This document shows, piece by piece, positions 7,720 to 15,756 of a stretch of DNA of 38,163 bases. Both the position numbers and the translations under genes were made by a program. The stretch's first letter is position 1; every line of letters starts with the position of its first letter. The notes under the pieces are model-generated. The model made no database searches. It had not been told where the DNA came from and was given only the letters and a program-made list of their open reading frames with translations. The stretch is from JACPFV01 sp035526825 (lineage in GTDB: Bacteria > Pseudomonadota > Gammaproteobacteria > Nevskiales > Nevskiaceae): the NCBI GenBank assembly GCA_035526825.1, contig DATLBT010000034.1, positions 1 through 38,163 on the forward strand, read 5' to 3'.

Positions 7720-8606
7720 CGGGATTGGTAGCCGAAACGCTTGAGCGCGTCGGGATCGTCGGTCCAGTTCTTCGACGCGCGCGCCCAGATCTTGAGGAAC
7801 ACCTGCTGGCCGAGGCGCTTTTCCATCTCGCGGCGAGCGGCGACGCCGACGGCCTTCAGGGCCTGGCCCTTTTCGCCGATGACGATCGCCTTCTGGTTCT
7901 CGCGCTCGACCCAGACCACCGCTTCGATGCGCGTGAGCTTGGCTTCGCGCTCGAGCTTTTCGATCTGCACGGTGAGCACGTAGGGCAGCTCCTGGCGCAA
8001 GCGCTCCATCAGTTTTTCGCGCACGATCTCGGCCAGCGTGAACGAGAGGTCCTGCGCGTCGACCTGGCCTTCGTCGTACAGCGCGGGGCCTTGCGGCATG
8101 CGCGCAACGAGCTGGTCAGCCAGCGCGAGCAGGTTGTCGCGCTTGAGCGCCGACACCGGCAGGATGAAGGCCCACTCGCGTCGCGTCGCCTGTTGCTGGA
8201 TCTCGGGCAGCAAGCGCGACTTGTCGGCGACCTTGTCGACCTTGTTGATGACCAGCGCGACCGGCGCCTTGACGCGGACGAGGCGCGACAGCACCGCGTC
8301 ATCCTCCTCATTCCATTTGCCGGCCTCGACGACGAACAGCACCAGGTCGATCGAGTCGTCGAGCGTAGAGGCTGCGGTGTCGTTGAGGTAGCGATTGAGC
8401 GCGCGACCGCCCGACTGCATATGCAGGCCCGGCGTGTCGACCAGCACCACCTGCGCGCCGGGGCGATGGATCACGCCCTGGATGCGGTGGCGAGTGGTCT
8501 GCGGCTTGCGCGTGACGATGCTGACCTTCTGGCCGACCATTGCGTTGACCAGCGATGACTTGCCAACATTGGGACGCCCCACCACCGCGACCATCCCGCT
8601 ACGCAT
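7716..8606 (-). CDS. era: GTPase Era
   Basis: Ribosome-assembly GTPase that binds the 3' end of 16S rRNA during 30S maturation. The 296-residue protein has the G1 P-loop VGRPNVGKSS (residues 9-18), the G2 region KPQTTRHRIQG, G3 DTPG, G4 NKVD and a C-terminal KH domain with VIGEKGQALKAVGV. I chose the ATG at 8606, giving MRSGMVAVVG and an 8-base overlap with rnc; a second Met at 8594 would remove four residues. rnc-era adjacency is standard and often co-translated. Its stop overlaps recO as ATGA. Confidence 0.95.
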   Translation of the reverse strand: MRSGMVAVVGRPNVGKSSLVNAMVGQKVSIVTRKPQTTRHRIQGVIHRPGAQVVLVDTPGLHMQSGGRALNRYLNDTAASTLDDSIDLVLFVVEAGKWNEEDDAVLSRLVRVKAPVALVINKVDKVADKSRLLPEIQQQATRREWAFILPVSALKRDNLLALADQLVARMPQGPALYDEGQVDAQDLSFTLAEIVREKLMERLRQELPYVLTVQIEKLEREAKLTRIEAVVWVERENQKAIVIGEKGQALKAVGVAARREMEKRLGQQVFLKIWARASKNWTDDPDALKRFGYQSR

Positions 8607-9303
8607 GGCGTGCCTCCTGGATCCGGTTGAGCATGATCGCCGCTGCGTCCTGCTCCGCGGCCTTGCGGCTGCCGGCATGGCCTTCGCAAACTTCGTCGCC
8701 GTCGGCGAGCCGGCACTGCACGGTGAACTGCTGGCGGTGCGGAGGGCCTTCGGCGGCCTGCACCACGTAGATCGGCAGCAGCCGACCGTGTCCCTGCAGG
8801 AATTCCTGCAGGCGCGTTTTCGGATCCTTGAGCGAGTCCGCGTCGGGAAGCTGGTCGAGCGCTTCGCGCAACAACTGCACGCAAACCTTCTCGCCGGCCG
8901 CGAAGCCACCATCGAGATACACCGCGCCGAGCACGGCCTCGAGTGAGTCGGCGAGGATCGAGGCACGGTGCTGGCCGCCGCTGCGCAGTTCCCCCGCGCC
9001 GAGGATCAGCACGTCGCCGAGTCCGAGCCGGTCGGCCTGTCGCGCGAGAGATTCTTCGCAGACGACGCTTGCGCGCAGGCGCGACAAGTCACCCTCGGGC
9101 GCCTCGGGGCGCGTGCGGTACAGGGTGTCGGCAACGACGAAGTTGAGCAGGCCGTCGCCGAGGAATTCGAGGCGCTCATTGCTCGAGCCCGGCGCGGAGC
9201 GGTGCGTCAGCGCGAGCTCGAGCAACCCGATATCGCGGAATTCGTGGCCCAGCAGGCGCGTGAAGCGCTGCAGGGCCGGCCCTTCAGTCAATTCCGCCAC
9301 CAC
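8599..9303 (-). CDS. rnc: ribonuclease III
   Basis: Double-strand-specific endonuclease processing rRNA precursors and structured mRNAs. The 234-residue protein has the catalytic signature NERLEFLGDGLLNFVV (about residues 42-57), the second acidic cluster ADSLEAVLGAVYLDGG (about residues 118-133) and a C-terminal dsRNA-binding domain ending GSRKAAEQDAAAIMLN. The start is GTG at 9303, with an adjacent GTG at 9300 equally possible. This overlaps the end of the DUF4845 gene by 20 bases. Order lepB-DUF4845-rnc-era is typical of gammaproteobacteria. Confidence 0.94.
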   Translation of the reverse strand: MVAELTEGPALQRFTRLLGHEFRDIGLLELALTHRSAPGSSNERLEFLGDGLLNFVVADTLYRTRPEAPEGDLSRLRASVVCEESLARQADRLGLGDVLILGAGELRSGGQHRASILADSLEAVLGAVYLDGGFAAGEKVCVQLLREALDQLPDADSLKDPKTRLQEFLQGHGRLLPIYVVQAAEGPPHRQQFTVQCRLADGDEVCEGHAGSRKAAEQDAAAIMLNRIQEARHA

Positions 9304-9673
9304 CGCCCTTCATGGGACATGTGTTGTCGAACGAGACGACGAGCGAGATGTTGTAGAACAGCTCGGTGCGCGCCTCGTAGTCGTACTGCAGCGCACGACC
9401 CGTGGGAGCCTTGACCAGCTTGACGTCCTCGACGCGCAGCGTCGTGATGCCTTCGACGTCCCAGCGCGTGCGCATCGCGCGCCGCAGCTCGGCCAGCGGC
9501 AGGCCGGCATTGCCCGGGTCGTCCGCAGTCGCCTTGACCACGCGCTGGATCGACAACTCGGCGAGGTAGATCGGCACGAGCTTGAGCACGACGAGCGCGA
9601 CGAAACCGATGACGCCGAGGGTGAACAACCAGCCCCACAGACCCAGACCCCGCTGACGCTGACGCAGTTGCAT
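9284..9673 (-). CDS. DUF4845 small membrane protein
   Basis: A 129-residue protein with a basic N-terminus (MQLRQRQRGLGLWG) and a single hydrophobic segment at about residues 12-34 (LWGWLFTLGVIGFVALVVLK), followed by an extracytoplasmic-type domain of about 90 residues. Its size, topology and location between lepB and rnc match the DUF4845 family, whose function is not known to me. The C-terminus ends in a short Gly run (MKGGGGGID) that overlaps the start of rnc. The gene begins 15 bases after the lepB stop, so it is probably in the lepA-lepB-rnc-era operon. Confidence 0.85.
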   Translation of the reverse strand: MQLRQRQRGLGLWGWLFTLGVIGFVALVVLKLVPIYLAELSIQRVVKATADDPGNAGLPLAELRRAMRTRWDVEGITTLRVEDVKLVKAPTGRALQYDYEARTELFYNISLVVSFDNTCPMKGGGGGID

Positions 9674-9688
9674 GACGCCCCCTGTCGT

Positions 9689-10495
9689 TTACTTGATGGT
9701 GTTGCCGATGCGCGACCAGTTGGGCCGCATGCGGTTGCCGTCCCAGCTCATCCAGACGAGGAACGCGCGCCCGACCAGATGGCCCTCGGGCACCGTGCCC
9801 CAGCGCCGGCTGTCATCGCTGCCGTCCCGGTTGTCGCCCATCATGAAGTACTGGCCTTCCGGCACCTCGAACTCGAAATCCTCGGCGGCTCGCCCGGCCT
9901 GGACCATCAACTCGTGCCGTACCGCGCCGAGCGACTCCTGGAAGTGGTACACCATGCCCGCGGGCGAGTGCTCGGCAGTATAGCCGGGCGTATTCGCCGG
10001 CATCGGGTCGAGCGGCACCGGCTCGCCGTTCAGGATCAGCTGCTTGTTGCGATACGCAATGCGGTCGCCGGGCAGGCCGATGACGCGCTTGATGAAATCC
10101 TTGCTCGGATCGACCGGATAGCGGAACACCACGACATCGCCCCGCTCCGGCGCGCCGAGCGCCAGCAGCTTGGTGTGGAACACCGGGTCGCGCAGGCCGT
10201 AGGCAAACTTGTTGACCAGGATGAAATCGCCGATCGCCAGCGTCGGGATCATCGAGCCCGATGGGATGCGAAACGGCTCGGCGAGGAACGAGCGCAGCAG
10301 CAGCACCAGCAGGATCACCGGGAAGAACGAGCGCGAGAAGTCGATGACCCCGTTCGGCTGGTCCGGCGCACCGGGTGGCAGCGCGGCGCGGCGCCGCGGC
10401 GCGAGCCACCATTTGTCGAGCGCCCAGACCACGCCGGTGACGAGCGTGAGCAGTGTCAGGATGACGGCGAAATCGAAATCGATGTTGTCGGTCAT
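9689..10495 (-). CDS. lepB: signal peptidase I
   Basis: Inner-membrane endopeptidase that removes signal peptides from exported proteins. The 268-residue protein has two N-terminal membrane segments (about residues 8-26 and 57-70), the catalytic-serine box FRIPSGSMIPTL, the catalytic-lysine box GDVVVFRYP...DFIKRVIGLPGD and the box E motif MMGDNRDGSDDSRRWG. The ATG overlaps the lepA stop as ATGA, so its start is well supported. lepA-lepB is the conserved order, and translational coupling is expected. Confidence 0.95.
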   Translation of the reverse strand: MTDNIDFDFAVILTLLTLVTGVVWALDKWWLAPRRRAALPPGAPDQPNGVIDFSRSFFPVILLVLLLRSFLAEPFRIPSGSMIPTLAIGDFILVNKFAYGLRDPVFHTKLLALGAPERGDVVVFRYPVDPSKDFIKRVIGLPGDRIAYRNKQLILNGEPVPLDPMPANTPGYTAEHSPAGMVYHFQESLGAVRHELMVQAGRAAEDFEFEVPEGQYFMMGDNRDGSDDSRRWGTVPEGHLVGRAFLVWMSWDGNRMRPNWSRIGNTIK

Positions 10496-12297
10496 TTCTT
10501 GCGCTCGACGCCCAGCACGGCGAGGAAGGCTTCTTGCGGAATCTCGACCGTGCCGACCTGTTTCATGCGCTTCTTGCCCTCTTTCTGCTTGTCCAGCAAT
10601 TTTCGCTTGCGCGAAACGTCGCCGCCATAGCACTTGGAGATGACGTCCTTGCGCAGCGCCTTGACCGTGCTGCGCGCGATGATCTTGCTGCCGATCGCGG
10701 CCTGGATGGCGATGTCGAACTGCTGGCGGTGGATCACGTCCTTCATTTTCTCGCACAGGTCGCGGCCGCGGTTGTACGAGGCTTCGCTGTGGACGATGGT
10801 AGCGAGCGCGTCGACCTTGTCGCCATTGACCAGCACGTCGAGCTTGACCAGGTCGCCGGCCTGGAAGCGGTCGAAGTCGTACTCGAACGAGGCATAACCG
10901 CGCGACACGCTCTTGAGCCGATCGAAGAAGTCGAGCACGACCTCCGCCAGCGGCATCTCGACCTCCATCTGCACCTGGTTGCCGTGATAGCGCAGGTTGC
11001 GCTGGCTGCCGCGCTTCTCCATGCACAGCTGCATGACCGGGCCGACGTATTCCTGCGGCATGAGGATGCGCGCAACGATGATGGGCTCGCGGATCTCGTC
11101 GTAGAGGCCGGCCTCAGGCAGCTTGGCCGGGTTGTCGATCTGGATCACGCCCTTGTCATGGCTCAGCACGACCTCGTACACCACGCTCGGCGCGGTGGTG
11201 ATGAGGTTCATGTTGTATTCGCGCTCGAGCCGCTCCTGCACGATGTCCATGTGCAGCATGCCCAGATAGCCGACGCGGAAGCCGAAGCCCAGCGCCATCG
11301 AATTCTCGGGCTCGAATTGCAGTGCCGAGTCGTTGAGGCGCAGCTTCTGCAGCGATTCGCGGAAGGTCTCGAAGTCCTCGGCATCGACCGGGAACATGCC
11401 GGCGAACACCCGCGGCTGCACGCGCTGGTAGCCCGCCAGCGCCGTGGCGCAGGGCCGCGACGCGTGGGTCAGCGTGTCGCCCACCGGCGCCCCGAAGATG
11501 TCCTTGATGCCAGCGACCAGGAAGCCGACCTCGCCGGTGACCAGCGCGTCGCGCGACACGCGCTTGGGCGTGTGCGCGCCGAGCATCGTGACTTCGTAGT
11601 CCTTGCCGGTGGACATCACGCGGATCTTGTCGCCCTTCTTCACCGCGCCGTTGTAGATGCGCACCAGCGAGACCACGCCCAGGTAGTTGTCGAACCAGGA
11701 ATCGACGATCGAGGCCTGCAGCGGCGCCGCCGGGTCGCCCTTGGGCGCCGGCAGCTTGGCCACCACGGCCTCGAGCACATCCGGGACGTTGAGCCCGGTC
11801 TTGGCCGAGATGCGGATCGCCTCGGTCGCGTCGATGCCGATGATCTCCTCGATCTCCTCGGCCACGCGATCGGCCTCGGAGTTCTGCAGGTCGACCTTGT
11901 TGAGCACCGGCAGCACCTCGAGCTTCAGCTCGATGGCGGTGTAGCAGTTGGCCACGGTCTGGGCCTCGACGCCCTGGGTCGAGTCCACCACCAGCAGCGC
12001 GCCCTCGCAAGCCGCCAGTGAGCGGCTGACTTCGTAGCTGAAGTCGACGTGGCCGGGGGTGTCGATGATGTTGAACTGGTACTGCTGGCCGTCGCGCGCC
12101 TTGTAGTTCAGCGACACGGCCTGCGCCTTGATGGTGATGCCGCGCTCGCGCTCGATCGGGTTGTTGTCGAGCACCTGCTCGGTCATCTCGCGCTCTTCCA
12201 GTCCACCGCACAGCTGGATGAAGCGGTCGGCCAGCGTCGACTTGCCGTGGTCGATGTGGGCGATGATCGAGAAATTCCGGATGTGGGACTGCTGCAT
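10492..12297 (-). CDS. lepA: elongation factor 4 (ribosomal back-translocase GTPase LepA)
   Basis: Translational GTPase related to EF-G. The 601-residue protein opens with IRNFSIIAHIDHGKSTLADR (residues 6-25, G1), then the switch I region RERGITIKAQAV, DTPGHVDF (G3) and NKVDL (G4). Domains II, III and V follow, with the LepA-specific C-terminal domain ending ...RMKQVGTVEIPQEAFLAVL. Length is typical. It begins 126 bases after the glutaredoxin-like gene; that gap contains an inverted repeat and a possible promoter, so transcription may restart here. It is coupled to lepB by ATGA. Confidence 0.96.
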   Translation of the reverse strand: MQQSHIRNFSIIAHIDHGKSTLADRFIQLCGGLEEREMTEQVLDNNPIERERGITIKAQAVSLNYKARDGQQYQFNIIDTPGHVDFSYEVSRSLAACEGALLVVDSTQGVEAQTVANCYTAIELKLEVLPVLNKVDLQNSEADRVAEEIEEIIGIDATEAIRISAKTGLNVPDVLEAVVAKLPAPKGDPAAPLQASIVDSWFDNYLGVVSLVRIYNGAVKKGDKIRVMSTGKDYEVTMLGAHTPKRVSRDALVTGEVGFLVAGIKDIFGAPVGDTLTHASRPCATALAGYQRVQPRVFAGMFPVDAEDFETFRESLQKLRLNDSALQFEPENSMALGFGFRVGYLGMLHMDIVQERLEREYNMNLITTAPSVVYEVVLSHDKGVIQIDNPAKLPEAGLYDEIREPIIVARILMPQEYVGPVMQLCMEKRGSQRNLRYHGNQVQMEVEMPLAEVVLDFFDRLKSVSRGYASFEYDFDRFQAGDLVKLDVLVNGDKVDALATIVHSEASYNRGRDLCEKMKDVIHRQQFDIAIQAAIGSKIIARSTVKALRKDVISKCYGGDVSRKRKLLDKQKEGKKRMKQVGTVEIPQEAFLAVLGVERKK

Positions 12298-12324
12298 GAA
12301 CTTCTGCGGCGCGAAAGGCGGCGA

Positions 12325-12330
12325 AGTATA
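12325..12330 (-). promoter_or_regulatory. possible -10 element before lepA
   Basis: The minus strand reads TATACT 28 bases upstream of the lepA ATG, a 5-of-6 match to the sigma-70 -10 consensus. No convincing -35 hexamer is seen at 16-18 bases, so this is weak. Confidence 0.25.
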
Positions 12331-12391
12331 CCGGACGGAGGGCTACTTTCCCCGTTAAATAAACAACTTGCGCCATGTGGCAACCATCTTT

Positions 12392-12414
12392 TGTGGGAGG
12401 GGCCCTGGCCACAG
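12392..12414. repeat. imperfect TGTGGGAGGGGCCC palindromic repeat
   Basis: In the lepA/glutaredoxin gap the sequence reads TGTGGGAGGGGCCC followed by TGGCCACA, an imperfect inverted repeat flanked by TTT and GAAG. The same element, with a perfect palindrome, occurs after nadB in this window (18162-18182), so it is a dispersed family. The hairpin could act on the mRNA downstream of the glutaredoxin-like gene; that is inference. Confidence 0.6.
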
Positions 12415-12423
12415 AAGCCGTGA

Positions 12424-12654
12424 TCAGGTCAGCGAATCGGCGTCGAACCGCGTGGCGCAGAGCAAAGCGCCCGAGGAATCGAGCAGCACCGGAATTTTGA
12501 GGCCCCAGCGGCGCGCCCATTCCGCGTCGTCGTCGACGCAGGCCTCTTCGATCTCGAAGCGGCCTGGGAACGCCTGCTCAAGCTCGACCCTGAACTCCTC
12601 GCACAGCCCGCATTCCGGCCGCGTCAGCAGCAGCAGGCGCGGCTTACTCGTCAC
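12424..12654 (-). CDS. glutaredoxin-family (DUF836-type) small redox protein
   Basis: A 76-residue thioredoxin-fold protein. The N-terminus RLLLLTRPECGLCEEF carries a CxxC (Cys15, Cys18) right after the first beta-strand, and the cis-Pro region IPVLLDSSG follows, as in DUF836 glutaredoxin-like proteins. Its partner and reaction are unknown. The ATG overlaps the mucD stop by 11 bases, so it is likely co-expressed with the periplasmic protease gene, although it has no signal peptide and should be cytoplasmic. A dispersed palindrome lies 3' of it. Confidence 0.85.
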   Translation of the reverse strand: MTSKPRLLLLTRPECGLCEEFRVELEQAFPGRFEIEEACVDDDAEWARRWGLKIPVLLDSSGALLCATRFDADSLT

Positions 12655-14140
12655 TACCGGCCGGCGGCACGTCCAGGGCGAGGAAGGTCGGCTGGCCGCG
12701 GCGCTGCACCAGCAACGGGAATGAGCGGCCCGGCGTGAGGCGGCCGATGACCTCGGCGAGGCGCTGCGGGCTGTCGATCTCGTTGCCGCTGATGGTCAGC
12801 AGGATGTCGCCCGGCAGCAAGCCCGCGTCGCGGCCGGGGCCGTCTTGGACCTCGAGCACCATCGCACCGCCGGAGACGATCTGCGCGCGCGTGCGCTCTT
12901 CGGGGGTCAGCGAACGCACGACGATGCCATGGGTTCCAGACACGGCCTGCGGCGGCCGCTCGGCCTGCGGCTCGCTGGCCGGCTCGGGCTCGAGCGTGCC
13001 TACCACCACCTTGACCGTCACCGCCTTGCCCTCGCGCAGGATCTTGAGCGAAACGGTGGTGCCCGGATCGGTGTTGCCCACCATCGGCGGCAACGCGCTC
13101 GACAGCGGGATGTCGTGCCCTTCGAAACTCAAGATGACGTCGCCGACCAGCACGCCGGACTGTTCGCCGGGCCCGCCCGGCACCACGCGAGCCACCAGCG
13201 CGCCCTCCGGTCGCTCCAGCCCGAACGACTGTGCGAGGTCGCGCGTGACTTCCTGCACGACCACGCCGAGCCAGCCGCGCGAAACCTTGCCGGTGTCCTT
13301 CAGCTGCTGCGCAACCTTGGCAGCGACGTCGATGGGGATCGCGAACGACACGCCCATGTAGCCACCGGTCTGGCTGAAGATCTGCGAGTTCACGCCGACC
13401 ACTTCGCCCCTGACGTTGAACAGCGGTCCGCCGGAGTTGCCGGGATTGATCGCGACGTCGGTTTGCAGGAACGGCACGTAGTTTTCGTTGGGCAGCGCAC
13501 GGCCCTTGGCAGAGACGATGCCGGCGGTCACGGAGTAGTCGAAGCCGAACGGCGAGCCGATGGCGAGCACCCACTCGCCGACGCGCAGCTGGGTGACATC
13601 GCCGATCTTCACCGCCGGCAGGCCAGACGCCTCGATCTTGAGCAGCGCAAGGTCGCTGCGCTCGTCGGTGCCGATCAGCTTGGCAGGGAACTGGCGCCGG
13701 TCGGACAACTTGACGATGACCTCGGTGGCATCGCGCACCACGTGGCGATTGGTGAGGATGTAACCGTCGGCCCAGAGAATCAGTCCCGAACCCAGCGATT
13801 GCGGTTGCACCAGCGGCGCATCGGCTGGCGCGCCGCCCTCGTCGGGCGTCTCCCCGCCCTCGCCGAAGAAGCGGCGGAAGAATTCGTTGAACGGGGTCTC
13901 CTCGGACCCTTGCGCCACCGTCTCGCCCGGCGTGACGGTGGTGCTGATGTTGACCACGGCCGGGCTGGCCTGCTCGACGAGGTCGGCAAAGTCCGGATAG
14001 CGGCCGCCGCTGGAGCGGTCACACGCCGAGGCGGCGAGCGCGAGCACGGCTGCGAGTAGCGGCGCTGCGCGGCGGACGGATGCGAGCACGTGCGGGGTCA
14101 AATGGCGGGAGGTGGCTGGAGGCGGCGCGAACTTCAACAC
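12644..14140 (-). CDS. mucD: DegP/MucD-type periplasmic serine protease (Do family)
   Basis: Envelope quality-control protease of the sigma-E regulon. The 498-residue frame has a trypsin-like domain with the catalytic His in ILTNRHVV, Asp in DERSDLALLKI and Ser in INPGNSGGPLF, followed by two PDZ domains (about residues 290-380 and 405-490). The frame opens with GTG at 14140; an alternative GTG at 14089 gives a compact signal sequence, VLASVRRAAPLLAAVLALAASAC. The Cys in ASAC may be a lipoprotein acylation site, but Ala at -3 makes the lipobox weak. It lies 28 bases after rseB and is probably in the rpoE operon. Confidence 0.93.
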   Translation of the reverse strand: MLKFAPPPATSRHLTPHVLASVRRAAPLLAAVLALAASACDRSSGGRYPDFADLVEQASPAVVNISTTVTPGETVAQGSEETPFNEFFRRFFGEGGETPDEGGAPADAPLVQPQSLGSGLILWADGYILTNRHVVRDATEVIVKLSDRRQFPAKLIGTDERSDLALLKIEASGLPAVKIGDVTQLRVGEWVLAIGSPFGFDYSVTAGIVSAKGRALPNENYVPFLQTDVAINPGNSGGPLFNVRGEVVGVNSQIFSQTGGYMGVSFAIPIDVAAKVAQQLKDTGKVSRGWLGVVVQEVTRDLAQSFGLERPEGALVARVVPGGPGEQSGVLVGDVILSFEGHDIPLSSALPPMVGNTDPGTTVSLKILREGKAVTVKVVVGTLEPEPASEPQAERPPQAVSGTHGIVVRSLTPEERTRAQIVSGGAMVLEVQDGPGRDAGLLPGDILLTISGNEIDSPQRLAEVIGRLTPGRSFPLLVQRRGQPTFLALDVPPAGSDE

Positions 14141-14168
14141 GGCCCCCGGCCGCGCGCAACCTGTGGGC

Positions 14169-15125
14169 TCAGCGCGCCGTCGTCTCGATCGGCCGGAAGC
14201 CTTCGGCGATCAGGCGCACGGTCGAGGCGGGCACCTCACCGACCACGGTGACCAGCCGGGCGCCGGCCGTTCGCGCGTGAGCGTGCAGCCCGCCAAGGCT
14301 CGATGACCCGTCGGGCTGTTGCCCGGCTTCCCGCGGTGCACTGAACACCGACACCGCGGACAGCCCGTCGGACAACAGTGCGTGTTCGATGATCCCAATC
14401 CCGCCCGGCGCCGGCCGCTGCGTGCGCGCGACCTCGTGGAAGCCCGGCGGCAGTTGCACCAACTGCCACGATGCGTGCGCACTGGCGGTCTCGCTCCCGC
14501 GCGGCGTGCCCTGCCATTGCGTCAGTGATCCGGGTGGCGACTCGAACGCCGTGTCGGCGATCGACGAAGGAAACGCGACCTCGGTGAAAATCAGTTGTTC
14601 GATCGTGCGGCCGGCGGAGTCACGCAGGGCAACGCGCAGTGGCACCGCAGTCTCGCGGTCGGCGCAGATTTCGTAGCCGTAGCGGTACTCGTCGCGCGGC
14701 TGGAGCGCGAGCCCTCGGCACGCACGGCCGGCGACCCGGGCCTCGCCCAGGTCGCGAAAGCGGTAGTGGTCGGCCGCCCTGGTCAAGGCGGCTGCGGTGA
14801 GGACCGGAAACAGCCCGCCCGCGCGGCCGGTCTGCAACGGGGGTGAATCGCCCGCGCAGGACAGGCGGTCGCCATCCTGGAGGATTTCGCGCGGCTTGCC
14901 GGTGAGCGTCGTCAATCGCTCCTGCGTCGCGCCGCGATGCTGACGGTGCACGACGCGCAGTACTTCCATGGAGTTGGCGTGGCGGTAAACGACCACGCCC
15001 TGGTAGCTGGCCTGGCGCGCAGCCTCGCTGACGCGCAGCAGCCATGCCGCCGGATCGGCAGCGGTAGCGGTAGCGCCAGCAGGAAGCGCCAGGGCGAGCG
15101 CAACAGCCGGCCACCGCATCCGCAT
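14169..15125 (-). CDS. rseB: sigma-E regulatory protein RseB/MucB
   Basis: Periplasmic protein that binds the anti-sigma factor RseA and senses mislocalised lipids or LPS. The 318-residue protein has a signal peptide (MRMRWPAVALALALPAGATATA) and the LolA-like N-terminal domain opening AAWLLRVSEAARQASYQGVVVYRHANSMEVLRVVHR, followed by the smaller C-terminal domain (from about residue 215). The ATG shares one base with the rseA stop (TGATG), fixing the start. Gene order rpoE-rseA-rseB-mucD matches the Pseudomonas algU-mucA-mucB-mucD type without rseC/mucC. Confidence 0.92.
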   Translation of the reverse strand: MRMRWPAVALALALPAGATATAADPAAWLLRVSEAARQASYQGVVVYRHANSMEVLRVVHRQHRGATQERLTTLTGKPREILQDGDRLSCAGDSPPLQTGRAGGLFPVLTAAALTRAADHYRFRDLGEARVAGRACRGLALQPRDEYRYGYEICADRETAVPLRVALRDSAGRTIEQLIFTEVAFPSSIADTAFESPPGSLTQWQGTPRGSETASAHASWQLVQLPPGFHEVARTQRPAPGGIGIIEHALLSDGLSAVSVFSAPREAGQQPDGSSSLGGLHAHARTAGARLVTVVGEVPASTVRLIAEGFRPIETTAR

Positions 15126-15646
15126 CAGGGCGCGCGCTCGGCCGCGCTCAGCTCGGCGTGCGCCGCGTAGCGGGCATAGCCCAGGGTGCCGCCGACGCCA
15201 TGGCGGGCGCGCGATTGGCTGTGTGCGAGCACGTATTCGCGCAGGTCGACGACCCGGCTCGTGCGTACCGAGTCTGCGGCGATCGCGGAGGCTGCGACAG
15301 CCTGTGCCGCAGGCGTCTCAGGCTTGAGGGCAAGAACGGCTGCCCCACCGACCGCGGCGGCGACCAAACCGGCGGCGAGCGGGCGCCAGCCCGCCGAAGC
15401 CGGTTGTACAGCCCGCCGGAGGGGGACGATTCTGGCATCGGGATGGTCGGGTAACGCCGCCATGACGCGCTCGGCGAAGCCCGGGGCCTTGCGAATCTGC
15501 GTGCCTTGCAAGGCCTCGCGGGCCAGCACCAGGCGGCTCAGCTCCTCGCGGAGCGCCGGATTCTGCTCCAGTTGACGGAGCAGGCGATCCATTTCAGGAA
15601 GGGACAGTTCCCCATCCAGCATGGACGAAAGCGAATCTACGTTCAT
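15125..15646 (-). CDS. rseA: anti-sigma-E factor RseA/MucA
   Basis: Single-pass inner-membrane anti-sigma factor holding RpoE inactive. The 173-residue protein has the N-terminal sigma-binding domain SLSSMLDGELSLPEMDRLLRQL (residues 4 onward), one membrane segment at about residues 91-110 (PLAAGLVAAAVGGAAVLAL) and a periplasmic tail. I chose the ATG at 15646: a perfect AGGAGG lies 8 bases upstream. An in-frame GTG at 15655 abuts that Shine-Dalgarno and is unlikely. A candidate sigma-E promoter and two mutually exclusive hairpins lie in the leader. Residues for site-1 cleavage cannot be read with confidence. Confidence 0.92.
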   Translation of the reverse strand: MNVDSLSSMLDGELSLPEMDRLLRQLEQNPALREELSRLVLAREALQGTQIRKAPGFAERVMAALPDHPDARIVPLRRAVQPASAGWRPLAAGLVAAAVGGAAVLALKPETPAAQAVAASAIAADSVRTSRVVDLREYVLAHSQSRARHGVGGTLGYARYAAHAELSAAERAP

Positions 15647-15654
15647 AAACACCA

Positions 15655-15693
15655 CCTCCTAAAGCCCTGATCGGCCTCAGGGCCCCCCCTGAG
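15655..15693 (-). promoter_or_regulatory. rseA leader: perfect Shine-Dalgarno preceded by two competing hairpins
   Basis: AGGAGG occupies 15655-15660 on the minus strand. Just upstream are three arms. CTCAGGG (15687-15693) can pair with CCCTGAG (15676-15682), 7 bp with a 4-base G loop. The same middle arm can instead pair with TCAGGGC (15664-15670), 7 bp with a 5- to 6-base loop ending 3 bases before the AGGAGG. The two hairpins exclude one another. Their effect on rseA translation or on read-through from rpoE is inference. Confidence 0.5.
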
Positions 15694-15695
15694 TG

Positions 15696-15727
15696 TCTCT
15701 TAAACCACACAGTTTGGGAAAAGTTCC
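15696..15727 (-). promoter_or_regulatory. candidate sigma-E promoter for rseA-rseB-mucD
   Basis: The minus strand reads GGAACTT at 15721-15727, an exact match to the sigma-E/AlgU -35 element, then 16 bases and TTTAAGAGA. The -10 side is weaker than the usual TCTGA/TCAAA type. The position in the 110-base gap between rpoE and rseA fits autoregulated expression of the anti-sigma genes and mucD. Confidence 0.45.
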
Positions 15728-15756
15728 GGCACTGGCGGGGGCTTAGGGGTGTTTTA

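Noticed and set aside
10534..12021. Plus-strand open frame of 495 codons antisense to lepA
   Set aside because: Composition is His/Arg/Asp/Val-rich with no motif, and lepA is unmistakable on the other strand.
12845..14059. Plus-strand open frame antisense to mucD
   Set aside because: Low-complexity shadow; the mucD catalytic triad and PDZ domains are on the minus strand.
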